Shown here in pieces: positions 42,691 through 51,026 of a stretch of 64,000 nt of DNA; position 1 is the stretch's first letter; each line of letters starts with the position of its first letter. The stretch lies in the NCBI RefSeq assembly GCF_001279585.1, contig NZ_LGEC01000092.1:186001-250000 (forward strand), given 5' to 3'. Source of the DNA: Nocardiopsis sp. NRRL B-16309. Its GTDB lineage: Bacteria; Actinomycetota; Actinomycetes; Streptosporangiales; Streptosporangiaceae. Made by a program: the position numbers and the translations under genes. Below the pieces are notes generated by a model that searched no databases, was not told the DNA's origin, and saw nothing but the letters and a program-made list of their open reading frames with translations.

Positions 42691-45600
42691 TCACCCACGC
42701 CGGGACTCCCGCCAGGCCTGCTCGAACATCTCGTGCAGGGGTGCCGGTGGGAGGACGGCGGTGAAGGGACCCTCGATCTCCTTGTCGTTCCGGGCCTCGA
42801 CGACGTGGGTCGCGAGCTTGGCGGTCTCCAGCGGCAGGTGCGGGGCCTTGAGCTCCGTCCAGCCGCCGGGGACGAACAGAGTCCGTCCGGCGCGGGCGCG
42901 CCTGCCTTCCAGGACGGTGCCCGTCGCCAGGAGTTCGGCGGCCACGGCCTTGTGGTGGGTCGCCGACCAGCGGTTCCACCGGCGCACGTTGCGGTCGGTG
43001 GGGCGGGCGAGGGTGAGCAGCTGGAGGCAGAGGGCGGCGGCGTCCGTGTCCACGCCGAGCGAGTCCGACGCCTCGGCCACGAGGTCCGGGACGCTCTGGC
43101 GCGGGTCGGCCTCGAAACCGCCCTCCGGGACCGGGGTGTGGGCGGCACGATCGGCGATGCGGGCGAGCCTGCCGTCGAACGGCAGCGCCGCGTGGCGGAC
43201 CTCGCGGGCGAGGCCGTCCATGCCCAGATCGTCGAGCACGCTCAGGGTGCGCGCCACGGCGTGCGGATCGAACAGCCCTGAGACGCGGATCACCCCCTTG
43301 GCGGAGGGCCTGTGCTCGCTCGGGTCGGGGAGGACGAGGACGCCGTCGCTGTGGGTGGGCCAGGTGCCCGGACCCGGCACGAGGAGTCCGTCCGCTCCGA
43401 CGCGCACGGGATCGGCACCGCTCTTCTCGATCCAGGTCCGCGCCGCCGTGCGGGAGAGGAAGGAGGACAGCGGCACGTACATGCCGGGCGCTCCGGCGCA
43501 CGCGAGGAAGCGTTCGTGCAGTTCCGGGACCGCCGCGTGGGCGGCGTGTCCCACGGGTGCCTGGAGGGCGGACCAGACCAGGACAGTGGCCAGTGTCCGG
43601 AACGGTCGGGCGTGGTCGTGGAAGTCGTAGATCTTCCGGTCCGTGCCGTGGTCGCGTACCTCCAGCTCGCCCTGGCCGCCCTGCACCAGACGGCGGGGCC
43701 GGTCGGCGTCGGGGTGGCCGGCGGGATCGGTGAGGACGTCGGTCCACGCGGCGGCGAGCTTCAGTTCGGCCGCGAACAGGTCCGTGACCTCGGTCGCGGC
43801 CTTGGCGGCGGCCACCTCGGCCTTGGTCGGCCGGACGCCGAGCAGGTCGGCCCACCCACAGGCCATCCGCTCGGCCGCGTCGGCGCCGCCACCGGGCCGC
43901 CACAGGTCGTCGGGGTCGTCGGGCAGCGCCGCCGCGAGGATCCGGCGCCGTCGGGCGGCGCTCAGCGTGGCGCCGGTCGCGCGGTACTCCGTCCGGGCCG
44001 GGCCCTGGTCAGGTTCGCCACCGGTCCTTCCGAGCCCGCCGGACAGGACGAACTCGGCGGTCCCCTTCGTGACACGGGTGGCGGCCCGGAAGGCCTTGAC
44101 CGCCGCGGACCCGGATGCGAGCGATACGGGCCCGTGCTGGTCCAGCAGGTCCAGGAAGCGCCGGATCCGGTCCGCCTCGTCGCGTTCGACGCGTACCGGT
44201 TCCGCTTCCTCGGCGCCGAGCGGGACCGGGGCGGCCTCGGCGCGGACGTAGTGGTACCCGGTGTGCGGGTGGTAGGTCCCGGACCAGTGGTTGGTCCTGC
44301 GCTTGTCACCGTGGAGCCGGTCGGCGGGCGCCCCGGTGATGACGGCAGCACCGGTCTCCAGCAGCGGCGCGAGCGCGGCACCGGTGGCCCGACCGCGCAC
44401 CCAGGCCGTTCCCCCGCGCGCGAAGGGCTGTGCGGCCCAGGTGCGCAGGAGGGCCGCCAGGGCTTCGCGGGCGGGCCCCTCCACCGCCCCGGTGACGAGG
44501 AAGGACAGGAGGGCGTCGGTCTCACCGAGGAGCAGGTCCCAACGGGCGGGCGGTTCGGGCGGGCTCAGCCGGCGCGTGCGCTCGTCGGTGCGGCCGTCCA
44601 ACCGCGCGCCGTCGGCCGCGACCGCGGTGATCGTGGAAGCGACGTCGTCGGCGCGGGGGTGGACCTGGAGTTCCCTGGCCTCGAAGAGCCCGGAGATCGC
44701 GGCCGCCACGTCCTTGTCGGGAGCGGCGGACGCGGGTCGGATCAGCGCTCCGGCGCGCACGAGAGCCGTGCGCCGGGACAGCTCCTCGCGGCGCAGCCGC
44801 AGGTCGGCGGCCCACAGCACCGCCCAGACCAGCCCGCCGGGGCCGTTGACGAGAGCGGGGTCGGTGACCTGCGGCAGGAGCCGCGTGACGGCCTCGCGCA
44901 CCGCGTCACCGCAGGCGGCCGACTCCCGGACCGAGGGCGCGGGCACGGACGCGTGCAGGGGATCGCCGTCCTGGTCCGTCCGGGCGGCCAGGGCCGCGTC
45001 GATGAGGGCGCGGGCGGTGGCGGAGTCCACCCCGCGCAGGGCCCGTGACGCGTCCTCGTCCCGTGGGGCGAGGAAGTGCCAGTACGCGGGCGGCGGCACC
45101 AGGGGGAGGAAGGCCCTGCGCTCGACGGCGTCCCCGCTTCGATGGGGCCCGGAATCCGCCCTGGGGTAGGTCCGGGCCTCCCAGATCAGCGCGTCGTCGC
45201 GGGCGTCGCGACACTGGATGACGTCGTAGCCCGTCCCGCCGACCAACCCGTCGGCGGTGCTCGCGGGCAGGCGCACCAGGCCCCAGTACGTCAGGCCGTA
45301 GTGGTCGACGAACTCCGCGCGTCGCCCGTCCGTGCCGCGCAGAGCACGGGCGGGTCTGCGGGCGCCCTCCGCCGGAGGGCCGACCCGCTCCAGGCGGAAC
45401 CCGGCCAGGCCGTCCCGCGCGCCCAGCGGTGAGGCGACGCCGTCCGGCAGTCGGACGAGGTGCACGCTGGTGTCCTGGTCGTCCAGGAGTTCCAGGTCGG
45501 GGTCGGGCCGCAGGAAGTCCGGCCAGGAGACCTCGCCCCGGGCACCGGTCTCCGGATGGATCTCGACGAGGTCGTGGTGCCCGTGCCCCGTGCTCGACCA

Positions 45601-47361
45601 GAGGCGTGATCCGTCGCCCAGGGTGTCGTCGACCCGGGTGACGCCGCGCCGCGTCCCCGGTCGCAGGATCCCGTCCTCGTCGTAGCGGCCCCCGTCCGGA
45701 GCGGACATCACCAGCCGGACCGGCGCGGAATGCCAGGTGCCGCCCCTGAACAGTTCGACGGGCGACTCCGTCGTGAACACGTCGTCGGGCCGAGAGGTCC
45801 ACAGCGCCCGCGTCGGCTGTCCGTCGCGGGAGTCCCTCGCCCTGACGGTCCAGCCGACCTGGAAGTCGCCGCCGACGAAGTGCACGGTGTGCCGGTCGGC
45901 GTCCTCGGGCAGGGTGAACACGCACGCACCGCGTCGGCCCCGGTGGTCGACGGCCACGGCCGCGTCGTGTCCGTAGACGGTGAGCACCGGCCAGGTGGAG
46001 GTCATCCCCGCGATGCCGCCCTCGCGCGCGCCGATCTCGGCCGCGGCCTCCTCGAAGGCCGGCCACCCGAGCTCACCGGGGACGCCGAACCGGAGCGTGC
46101 GGGCGAGCGGCTCGGCCAGGTCGAGCCCGTCCAGCAGGTCCTGGACCTCCTCCAGGCCGCGCATGACGTCGTGGGTCAGGCACTCGTCGAGGTCGGTGAG
46201 GGCCTGCTGCGCCTGCCCCAGCGGGGCGCCGCGGACCGACGCGGCCGTCGCGGTGGTCCGCTCCACGATCTCCGGTGCGGGTCGGGGCCCCACGTGCGCG
46301 GGTCGGGACGGCGTGGGGCGCTCGGCGTTCGCGGGCAGGTCCACGGTGATGCCGAGCGACTCGCACGCGAGCACCAGCCGCTCGTTCACGTGCCCGTAGC
46401 CCCGGGCGAACTTGCTCTGGTAGAGGGGGACCGGCGCACCCTCGGCGATGACGTGCGGGGCGATACGCGGCAGCAGCGCGTACAGCTCCTCCGGCATCGG
46501 GTTCTTCACGGAGTACCGCCCGGAACGCACCCAGCCGTACGTGCGGAAGTAGCGCGACAGCCAGCCGCCGAAGCCGTCCGCGGGGCGGATCCGGGCCTGC
46601 GCCAGGTCGCCGGTGATCCCGATCGCCTCCAGCAGCCGGAGCCACTCCGCGCCGTCGGTCTCGGTGTTGGGGAAGAGGTCGGCCAGGCGGGCACGGTCGC
46701 CGACGGGCGGGGCCACCGCGGTGAAGGCCCGGGTCGCGGCCTCGACCACCCGTGGCGGGATGTCGTTGCCGCGCGTCGTCGTCAGGATCCGGCTCAGGGC
46801 GCGCGACTCCTCGGCCGCGCCCAGTCCCACCGACCTCAGGGAGGCGCGCAGCCGGGCGGGCAGCCCCGCCGGGATCGGCGCGGGGCCGCCGGCCCAGGCC
46901 TCCAGGAAGCCCACGAACTCCCGGTGCGCCTCCTGCGTCGGCAGGAGCGCGGTGAGCCGGTGCTGGTGGGCGACCAGTTCCTTGGCGGACAGGGCGCCGT
47001 GGCGGGCGAAGAGCCGGGCGTTGTCCACCGCGTGACCGGGGTCGACCGGCAAGGCGTGGACGTCCTCCGCCTCGCGGGCGCGGCGGTACGCGGCGGACGC
47101 GCGCTTGGCCTCGTGGACGGCCAGGCGGTGGCCGACCGTGTCCCAGTACCAGGGGAGATGCGTCTCCGGCAGGGCGGCGGAGGTGAAACAGCGGGACAGG
47201 TCGGACAGCAGCTGTCCCGGATCGCGCAGGCGTCGGGCCAGTCGCTTCTCGACCGCGTCCAGGAGGTCGCGGACCTGTGGTTCGCGCACGGGATCGTAGG
47301 CACGGGTCCAGTCCAGGTGGAGGGCCGAGGCACGGGGGTTCGAGGGGAGTGGCAGGCGCAT
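42691..47361 (-). CDS. very large (1556-residue) protein of unknown function
   Basis: From ATG 47361; the open frame extends 147 codons further but with Arg/Pro-rich noise. The composition is that of a real soluble protein throughout: HLDWTRAYDPVREPQVRDLL near the start, GVPGELGWPAFEEAAAEIGA (about 430), RPDPDLELLDDQDTSVHLVR (about 620) and a closing PPAPLHEMFEQAWRESRRG. No membrane helix, P-loop or known catalytic motif is apparent to me. Similar giant proteins occur in other actinomycetes as unassigned or DNA-binding proteins. It is followed by a small broken gene and flanked by DUF4241 paralogues. Confidence 0.65.
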   Translation of the reverse strand: MRLPLPSNPRASALHLDWTRAYDPVREPQVRDLLDAVEKRLARRLRDPGQLLSDLSRCFTSAALPETHLPWYWDTVGHRLAVHEAKRASAAYRRAREAEDVHALPVDPGHAVDNARLFARHGALSAKELVAHQHRLTALLPTQEAHREFVGFLEAWAGGPAPIPAGLPARLRASLRSVGLGAAEESRALSRILTTTRGNDIPPRVVEAATRAFTAVAPPVGDRARLADLFPNTETDGAEWLRLLEAIGITGDLAQARIRPADGFGGWLSRYFRTYGWVRSGRYSVKNPMPEELYALLPRIAPHVIAEGAPVPLYQSKFARGYGHVNERLVLACESLGITVDLPANAERPTPSRPAHVGPRPAPEIVERTTATAASVRGAPLGQAQQALTDLDECLTHDVMRGLEEVQDLLDGLDLAEPLARTLRFGVPGELGWPAFEEAAAEIGAREGGIAGMTSTWPVLTVYGHDAAVAVDHRGRRGACVFTLPEDADRHTVHFVGGDFQVGWTVRARDSRDGQPTRALWTSRPDDVFTTESPVELFRGGTWHSAPVRLVMSAPDGGRYDEDGILRPGTRRGVTRVDDTLGDGSRLWSSTGHGHHDLVEIHPETGARGEVSWPDFLRPDPDLELLDDQDTSVHLVRLPDGVASPLGARDGLAGFRLERVGPPAEGARRPARALRGTDGRRAEFVDHYGLTYWGLVRLPASTADGLVGGTGYDVIQCRDARDDALIWEARTYPRADSGPHRSGDAVERRAFLPLVPPPAYWHFLAPRDEDASRALRGVDSATARALIDAALAARTDQDGDPLHASVPAPSVRESAACGDAVREAVTRLLPQVTDPALVNGPGGLVWAVLWAADLRLRREELSRRTALVRAGALIRPASAAPDKDVAAAISGLFEARELQVHPRADDVASTITAVAADGARLDGRTDERTRRLSPPEPPARWDLLLGETDALLSFLVTGAVEGPAREALAALLRTWAAQPFARGGTAWVRGRATGAALAPLLETGAAVITGAPADRLHGDKRRTNHWSGTYHPHTGYHYVRAEAAPVPLGAEEAEPVRVERDEADRIRRFLDLLDQHGPVSLASGSAAVKAFRAATRVTKGTAEFVLSGGLGRTGGEPDQGPARTEYRATGATLSAARRRRILAAALPDDPDDLWRPGGGADAAERMACGWADLLGVRPTKAEVAAAKAATEVTDLFAAELKLAAAWTDVLTDPAGHPDADRPRRLVQGGQGELEVRDHGTDRKIYDFHDHARPFRTLATVLVWSALQAPVGHAAHAAVPELHERFLACAGAPGMYVPLSSFLSRTAARTWIEKSGADPVRVGADGLLVPGPGTWPTHSDGVLVLPDPSEHRPSAKGVIRVSGLFDPHAVARTLSVLDDLGMDGLAREVRHAALPFDGRLARIADRAAHTPVPEGGFEADPRQSVPDLVAEASDSLGVDTDAAALCLQLLTLARPTDRNVRRWNRWSATHHKAVAAELLATGTVLEGRRARAGRTLFVPGGWTELKAPHLPLETAKLATHVVEARNDKEIEGPFTAVLPPAPLHEMFEQAWRESRRG

Positions 47362-47513
47362 ACCTGGAGTATTCCAGCCTCCACCGACGGTTCGCGGGCA
47401 CGGTGGAGCTCGCCTTCGCGGCCCCTCGGCCGCGAGCGTACGAAACCGCCGGGGGCGGCCGCACCCGAGTCGAACGCCGTGCGCACCACGGCCTCCGGGA
47501 GCGGCCGGGGCCG

Positions 47514-47849
47514 TCAGCGGTCGCAGGTACGGCAGCGCCGGGTGGCGGTGCGCTCGGTGTTGCCTCCGGTGGCCTTGAGCGGGGAGGCGTCGCTGATGCG
47601 TCGCCACAGTTGGGGGTCCGGTGCGTCGATCCAGCCCCACAGCGGGGCACTGACCGCCGCGTCGGACTGGTGTGAGCAACCGCTCCGATGAGCCACACCC
47701 CGCAGGGAGATGAGGATCGCGTCCCGTCCGGGGTGTCGGCTCACGGTCGAGAAGGGGGTCCCTGTCCCGCTGGGGCCGATGTAGTCCCGGGGCAGCGAGC
47801 ACGCACAGCCCTCGCCGATGGGGAGTTCGCAGAAATCACAGCGCTTCAT
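47514..47849 (-). CDS. small cysteine-rich, zinc-binding-like protein
   Basis: 111 residues from ATG 47849, with GTAGGAGA directly upstream. The N-terminus CDFCELPIGEGCAC and C-terminus RRCRTCDR hold paired cysteines that could bind one or two zinc ions. The middle has the motif RDAILISLRGVAHRSGCSH. No family recognised. It precedes the 1556-residue gene on the same strand by 152 bases and may share its promoter. Confidence 0.55.
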   Translation of the reverse strand: MKRCDFCELPIGEGCACSLPRDYIGPSGTGTPFSTVSRHPGRDAILISLRGVAHRSGCSHQSDAAVSAPLWGWIDAPDPQLWRRISDASPLKATGGNTERTATRRCRTCDR

Positions 47850-48313
47850 TCTCCTACTGTGCACCCTCTGGGTGACGATTCGGACGCTTTCTGCCGTCGA
47901 GCTGTCACGTATTCGGAAACTCCGAACGCCGCGCGGGTCCGCTCACCCCGGTTCGCGCTCGACAACCGGTATGGGATAAGAGCATTCCCGCCGGACTCTC
48001 GCCGCCGACCACTCCCATGAGAAGTCTCACTCTCTCCCGGCCGACCCGCGCCCACGGCCACTGGACGGTCGGCGGTCGGCGGTGCGCGCCCACGGAGCCG
48101 TCGAACCCGCCCATCGCCGCCTCCGCGGCCACGGCCCTGGCCTCCGACACCCTCGGTGGCCGCCTGGAGCGCAGTCCAGGCCGGTGGGCCTCCTCTGTGA
48201 CCAGGCATGAAGGCGTTAACCTCGAACCGTGCGCTCCTACGGTCGCGCCCGCCGGAGCGGCTCCCTTCGACCCGCTCCGGGTCGCTGGCCAACCGGGAGA
48301 GTGGAGGACCACG

Positions 48314-49126
48314 ATGACAGGGACGACTCTGCTGGAGAAGCTCAAGGAGAAGCAGCAGCAGATCTGGAGCAGCGGCGACTACGCCAAGATCGCGTGGCTC
48401 ACCGTTCCCCTGGCCGACGTGCTCTGTGACGCCGTCGACCTGAGGCCGGGAGCCCGGGTCCTGGACGTGGCGACCGGTACCGGGCACGTGGCGCTCGCCG
48501 CCGCCCGCCGGTTCTGCGAGGCCACCGGCGTCGACTACGTGCCCTCGCTCGTGTCGGCCGCCCGCCGCCGAGCGCAGGCGGAGGGCCTCTCCGTGGACTT
48601 CCAGGAGGCCGATGCCGAGGACATGCCGTTCGCCGACGACTCGTTCGACTACGTGCTCTCGGCCATCGGCGTGATGTTCACCGCCGACCACCAGCGCGCC
48701 GCCGACGAACTGGTGCGGGTCTGCGCCCCCGGGGGACGGATCGGACTGGTGAGCTGGACCCCGACCGGTTTCGTCGGGGACCTCCTCGGAACGGTCGGCC
48801 GCTACGCGGCTCCACCCCCTGGAGCCCAGCCGCCGCCCCGCTGGGGCGTCGCGGACACGCTTCGGGACCTGTTCGGCGACCGGATCTCCGCGCTGGAGAG
48901 CGAGACGCGCGCGGTCACCGAGCGCTTCCTCTCACCGGAACAGTTCGCCGACTTCTTCATCGCCCACTACGGGCCCACGCACAAGGTGGCCCAGCGGCTG
49001 GACGACGCGGACGCGCGGGCGTTCCGGCAGGACCTGGCGGCCCTCGCCGCGTCGGCGAGCCGAACGGACGACGGCACGGTGGTGTGCGACTGGGAGTACC
49101 TCGTCGCCGTCGCCACCAAGGCCTAG
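48314..49126 (+). CDS. class I SAM-dependent methyltransferase
   Basis: 270 residues from ATG 48314, with GGAGGACC upstream. Motif I VLDVATGTGHVALAAA (about 50-65) is the SAM-binding glycine loop; GVDYVPSLV gives the acidic residue for the ribose, and DAEDMPFADDSFDYVLSAIG is motif post I to IV of UbiE/ArsM-like enzymes. The lid has WTPTGFVGDLL. Substrate cannot be inferred. The 464 bases before it (47850-48313), divergent from the cysteine-rich gene, show no further gene. Confidence 0.85.
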   Translation: MTGTTLLEKLKEKQQQIWSSGDYAKIAWLTVPLADVLCDAVDLRPGARVLDVATGTGHVALAAARRFCEATGVDYVPSLVSAARRRAQAEGLSVDFQEADAEDMPFADDSFDYVLSAIGVMFTADHQRAADELVRVCAPGGRIGLVSWTPTGFVGDLLGTVGRYAAPPPGAQPPPRWGVADTLRDLFGDRISALESETRAVTERFLSPEQFADFFIAHYGPTHKVAQRLDDADARAFRQDLAALAASASRTDDGTVVCDWEYLVAVATKA

Positions 49127-49327
49127 CTGTACTGGCTACGGGGGCCGGCCCTCACCGGGCCCTGCGGCCCGCGCTGTGCGCTCGATACGGCGGGGCGGAG
49201 GCTGGGGAGGGCGGTCGGCGTGCGTGTGGTTCCCCGCCCGCGAGGACCGCGCGGACGCGGTGTCGGGCGGTGTCGGACCGGGGCGGTAGGTTCCTCGCGA
49301 CGCTTACCCCCGACCCGAGGACACCGC

Positions 49328-50830
49328 ATGCCGACTCCCCCCTGTCACGTCCTGTACTGCGAGGGCTGGGACACCGAACGGGGCCGCGCGGTGGGCGTGC
49401 TGGAGGCCGTCGCGGCGTCCGCCCGGGACGAGACGGGCGACCAGTACGCCGTGCTCGTGCGGGACGCGGCGGGCGCACCGCTGGTGCTGCTGGAGATCGC
49501 GTGGGCCCACGGCCACTGCGGGGTCTGGGTGTTCGACGGCGAAGGCCTGCGGCGGACCCACCACCGCTACGCCCGCGAGGAGGACGGCGGGCTCGCGCTC
49601 ACCCACAGCCGGCAATGGGCGGACCCCGTCTCGGAGGAGGCGGCCTCGGGCCGGGTCCCGCTCCTGCGGAGCGTGGAGGTGCTCGGCGGGAACTGGTCGG
49701 TCTACCGCGGGGAGTTCGCCGGCGGCGGGCACACCTCCTCCCACCAGTGGCTGGAGGACGACCTGGCGTCCATCACGCACGTCCGCGCCCCCGCGTTCGG
49801 TCGGTGGGAGGAGCTCGCGGCACTCCACCCCCTCCTGTCCGGCGCGGACGTGGAACTGCGCGACGCCGACGTCGCACCCGACCGCGATCCGGCCCCGGCG
49901 CCCTGGGCCCCGCCGGGCCCGCTGGTCCCGCTGGGTGTCGACGGACTCTTCCAGCCGGGGCGGTGCTACCGCGACGCGCGTGACCAGCGGCCGGGCACCG
50001 TCGAGGTGCACGACGCCGGGACCCTCGTCCTGCCCACCGGGCGGGTCCTGCTCCGCAACCCGCAGGGCCTGGGGTTCGCCGGGCAGGAGCAGGCCCTGTC
50101 GGTCCCGCTCCCGGTGGGGGAGCACCCCGTCCGGGTGTCCGTACTGCGCCAGGCCGGTCCCGGCGGGGAGTCCGCCGTGGTGGCGGGGCTGCGCGTCGAC
50201 GTCGCCGACCTGGTGGGGGTCCCGGTCGACGCGTGGGAGATGGCGCTGCGCCCGGGCGAGAGCCTGGAGGAGCTGCGCGAGGGGCGGTTCCACGGGGTGG
50301 ACGTGGACCGCGACAGCGGCCTCGTCAGCGTGTGCGACGCCGCCTGCCTTCCCCACCTCGTCGAGGTGCTGACCGATCCGGACACGCACCCCGACCTCGT
50401 CATCGGCTACACGCCGCGCGAACGGGAGACGCTGGCCGACCGGGAGCGGGAGCTGCGGGAGGCCGCCCAGGCCTTCCTGGACGCTCCGGGCACGCTCACC
50501 GGGCAGGAGTTCGCGGAGGCGATCAGCCCCTCCCTGGAGGGGGATCTGGAGTTCCGGCAGAGCATGTACACGCTGGTGCGCCTGGCACACGGCGTCGTGC
50601 ACACCCAGGACCCCGGCCCCGCGAGGTTCGCGGAGCCGGGGGAGCGGGCCCGGGACACCGGCCCGTGGACCAGGACACTGAGCGAGCCGGTCACCGGCGG
50701 GAACCTGGTGACCGCCTTCGTCGGCGACCGTGTGAGCAGCTGCCCGGTGTGGCTGGGCAGGGCCGCCGACGGGCGGGTCGCGGCCCTGCTCGTCGACACC
50801 CTGGCGGTCGAGCGCCCCGCCCAGTACTGA
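49328..50830 (+). CDS. DUF4241-like protein (paralogue 2)
   Basis: 500 residues from ATG 49328, preceded by GAGGA. Nearly every block of the 40723 gene recurs: CHVLYCEGWD, VLLEIAW, AFGRWEELAALHP, TLVLPTGRVLLRNPQG, VPLPVGEHPVRVS and PVDAWEMALRPGE. It carries an extra charged, helical insert of about 60 residues (RERETLADRERELREAAQAF onward) before the C-terminal domain. Duplication and divergence are evident; function unknown. Confidence 0.65.
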   Translation: MPTPPCHVLYCEGWDTERGRAVGVLEAVAASARDETGDQYAVLVRDAAGAPLVLLEIAWAHGHCGVWVFDGEGLRRTHHRYAREEDGGLALTHSRQWADPVSEEAASGRVPLLRSVEVLGGNWSVYRGEFAGGGHTSSHQWLEDDLASITHVRAPAFGRWEELAALHPLLSGADVELRDADVAPDRDPAPAPWAPPGPLVPLGVDGLFQPGRCYRDARDQRPGTVEVHDAGTLVLPTGRVLLRNPQGLGFAGQEQALSVPLPVGEHPVRVSVLRQAGPGGESAVVAGLRVDVADLVGVPVDAWEMALRPGESLEELREGRFHGVDVDRDSGLVSVCDAACLPHLVEVLTDPDTHPDLVIGYTPRERETLADRERELREAAQAFLDAPGTLTGQEFAEAISPSLEGDLEFRQSMYTLVRLAHGVVHTQDPGPARFAEPGERARDTGPWTRTLSEPVTGGNLVTAFVGDRVSSCPVWLGRAADGRVAALLVDTLAVERPAQY

Positions 50831-51026
50831 CCCACGTCCCGCGCGGGCGGCCCCGGTCCGCCGCTACCGTCGAACGACGAGCAGGCGGACCCCTTGCCAC
50901 GCGGGCGGCCCCCGGCCGGGTGTCACGCCAACCGGTCCGCGCCCGGGGCGGGTCGCCGGTGCGCGGCCTGTCACACCAGTCGTGCCGACACACCGTGCAG
51001 GCCACTTGTGCGGCCCTGGCCCGGTG

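Noticed and set aside
45730..47691. Long plus-strand open frame across the giant gene
   Set aside because: Shadow of the 1556-residue protein; lacks coherent domains.
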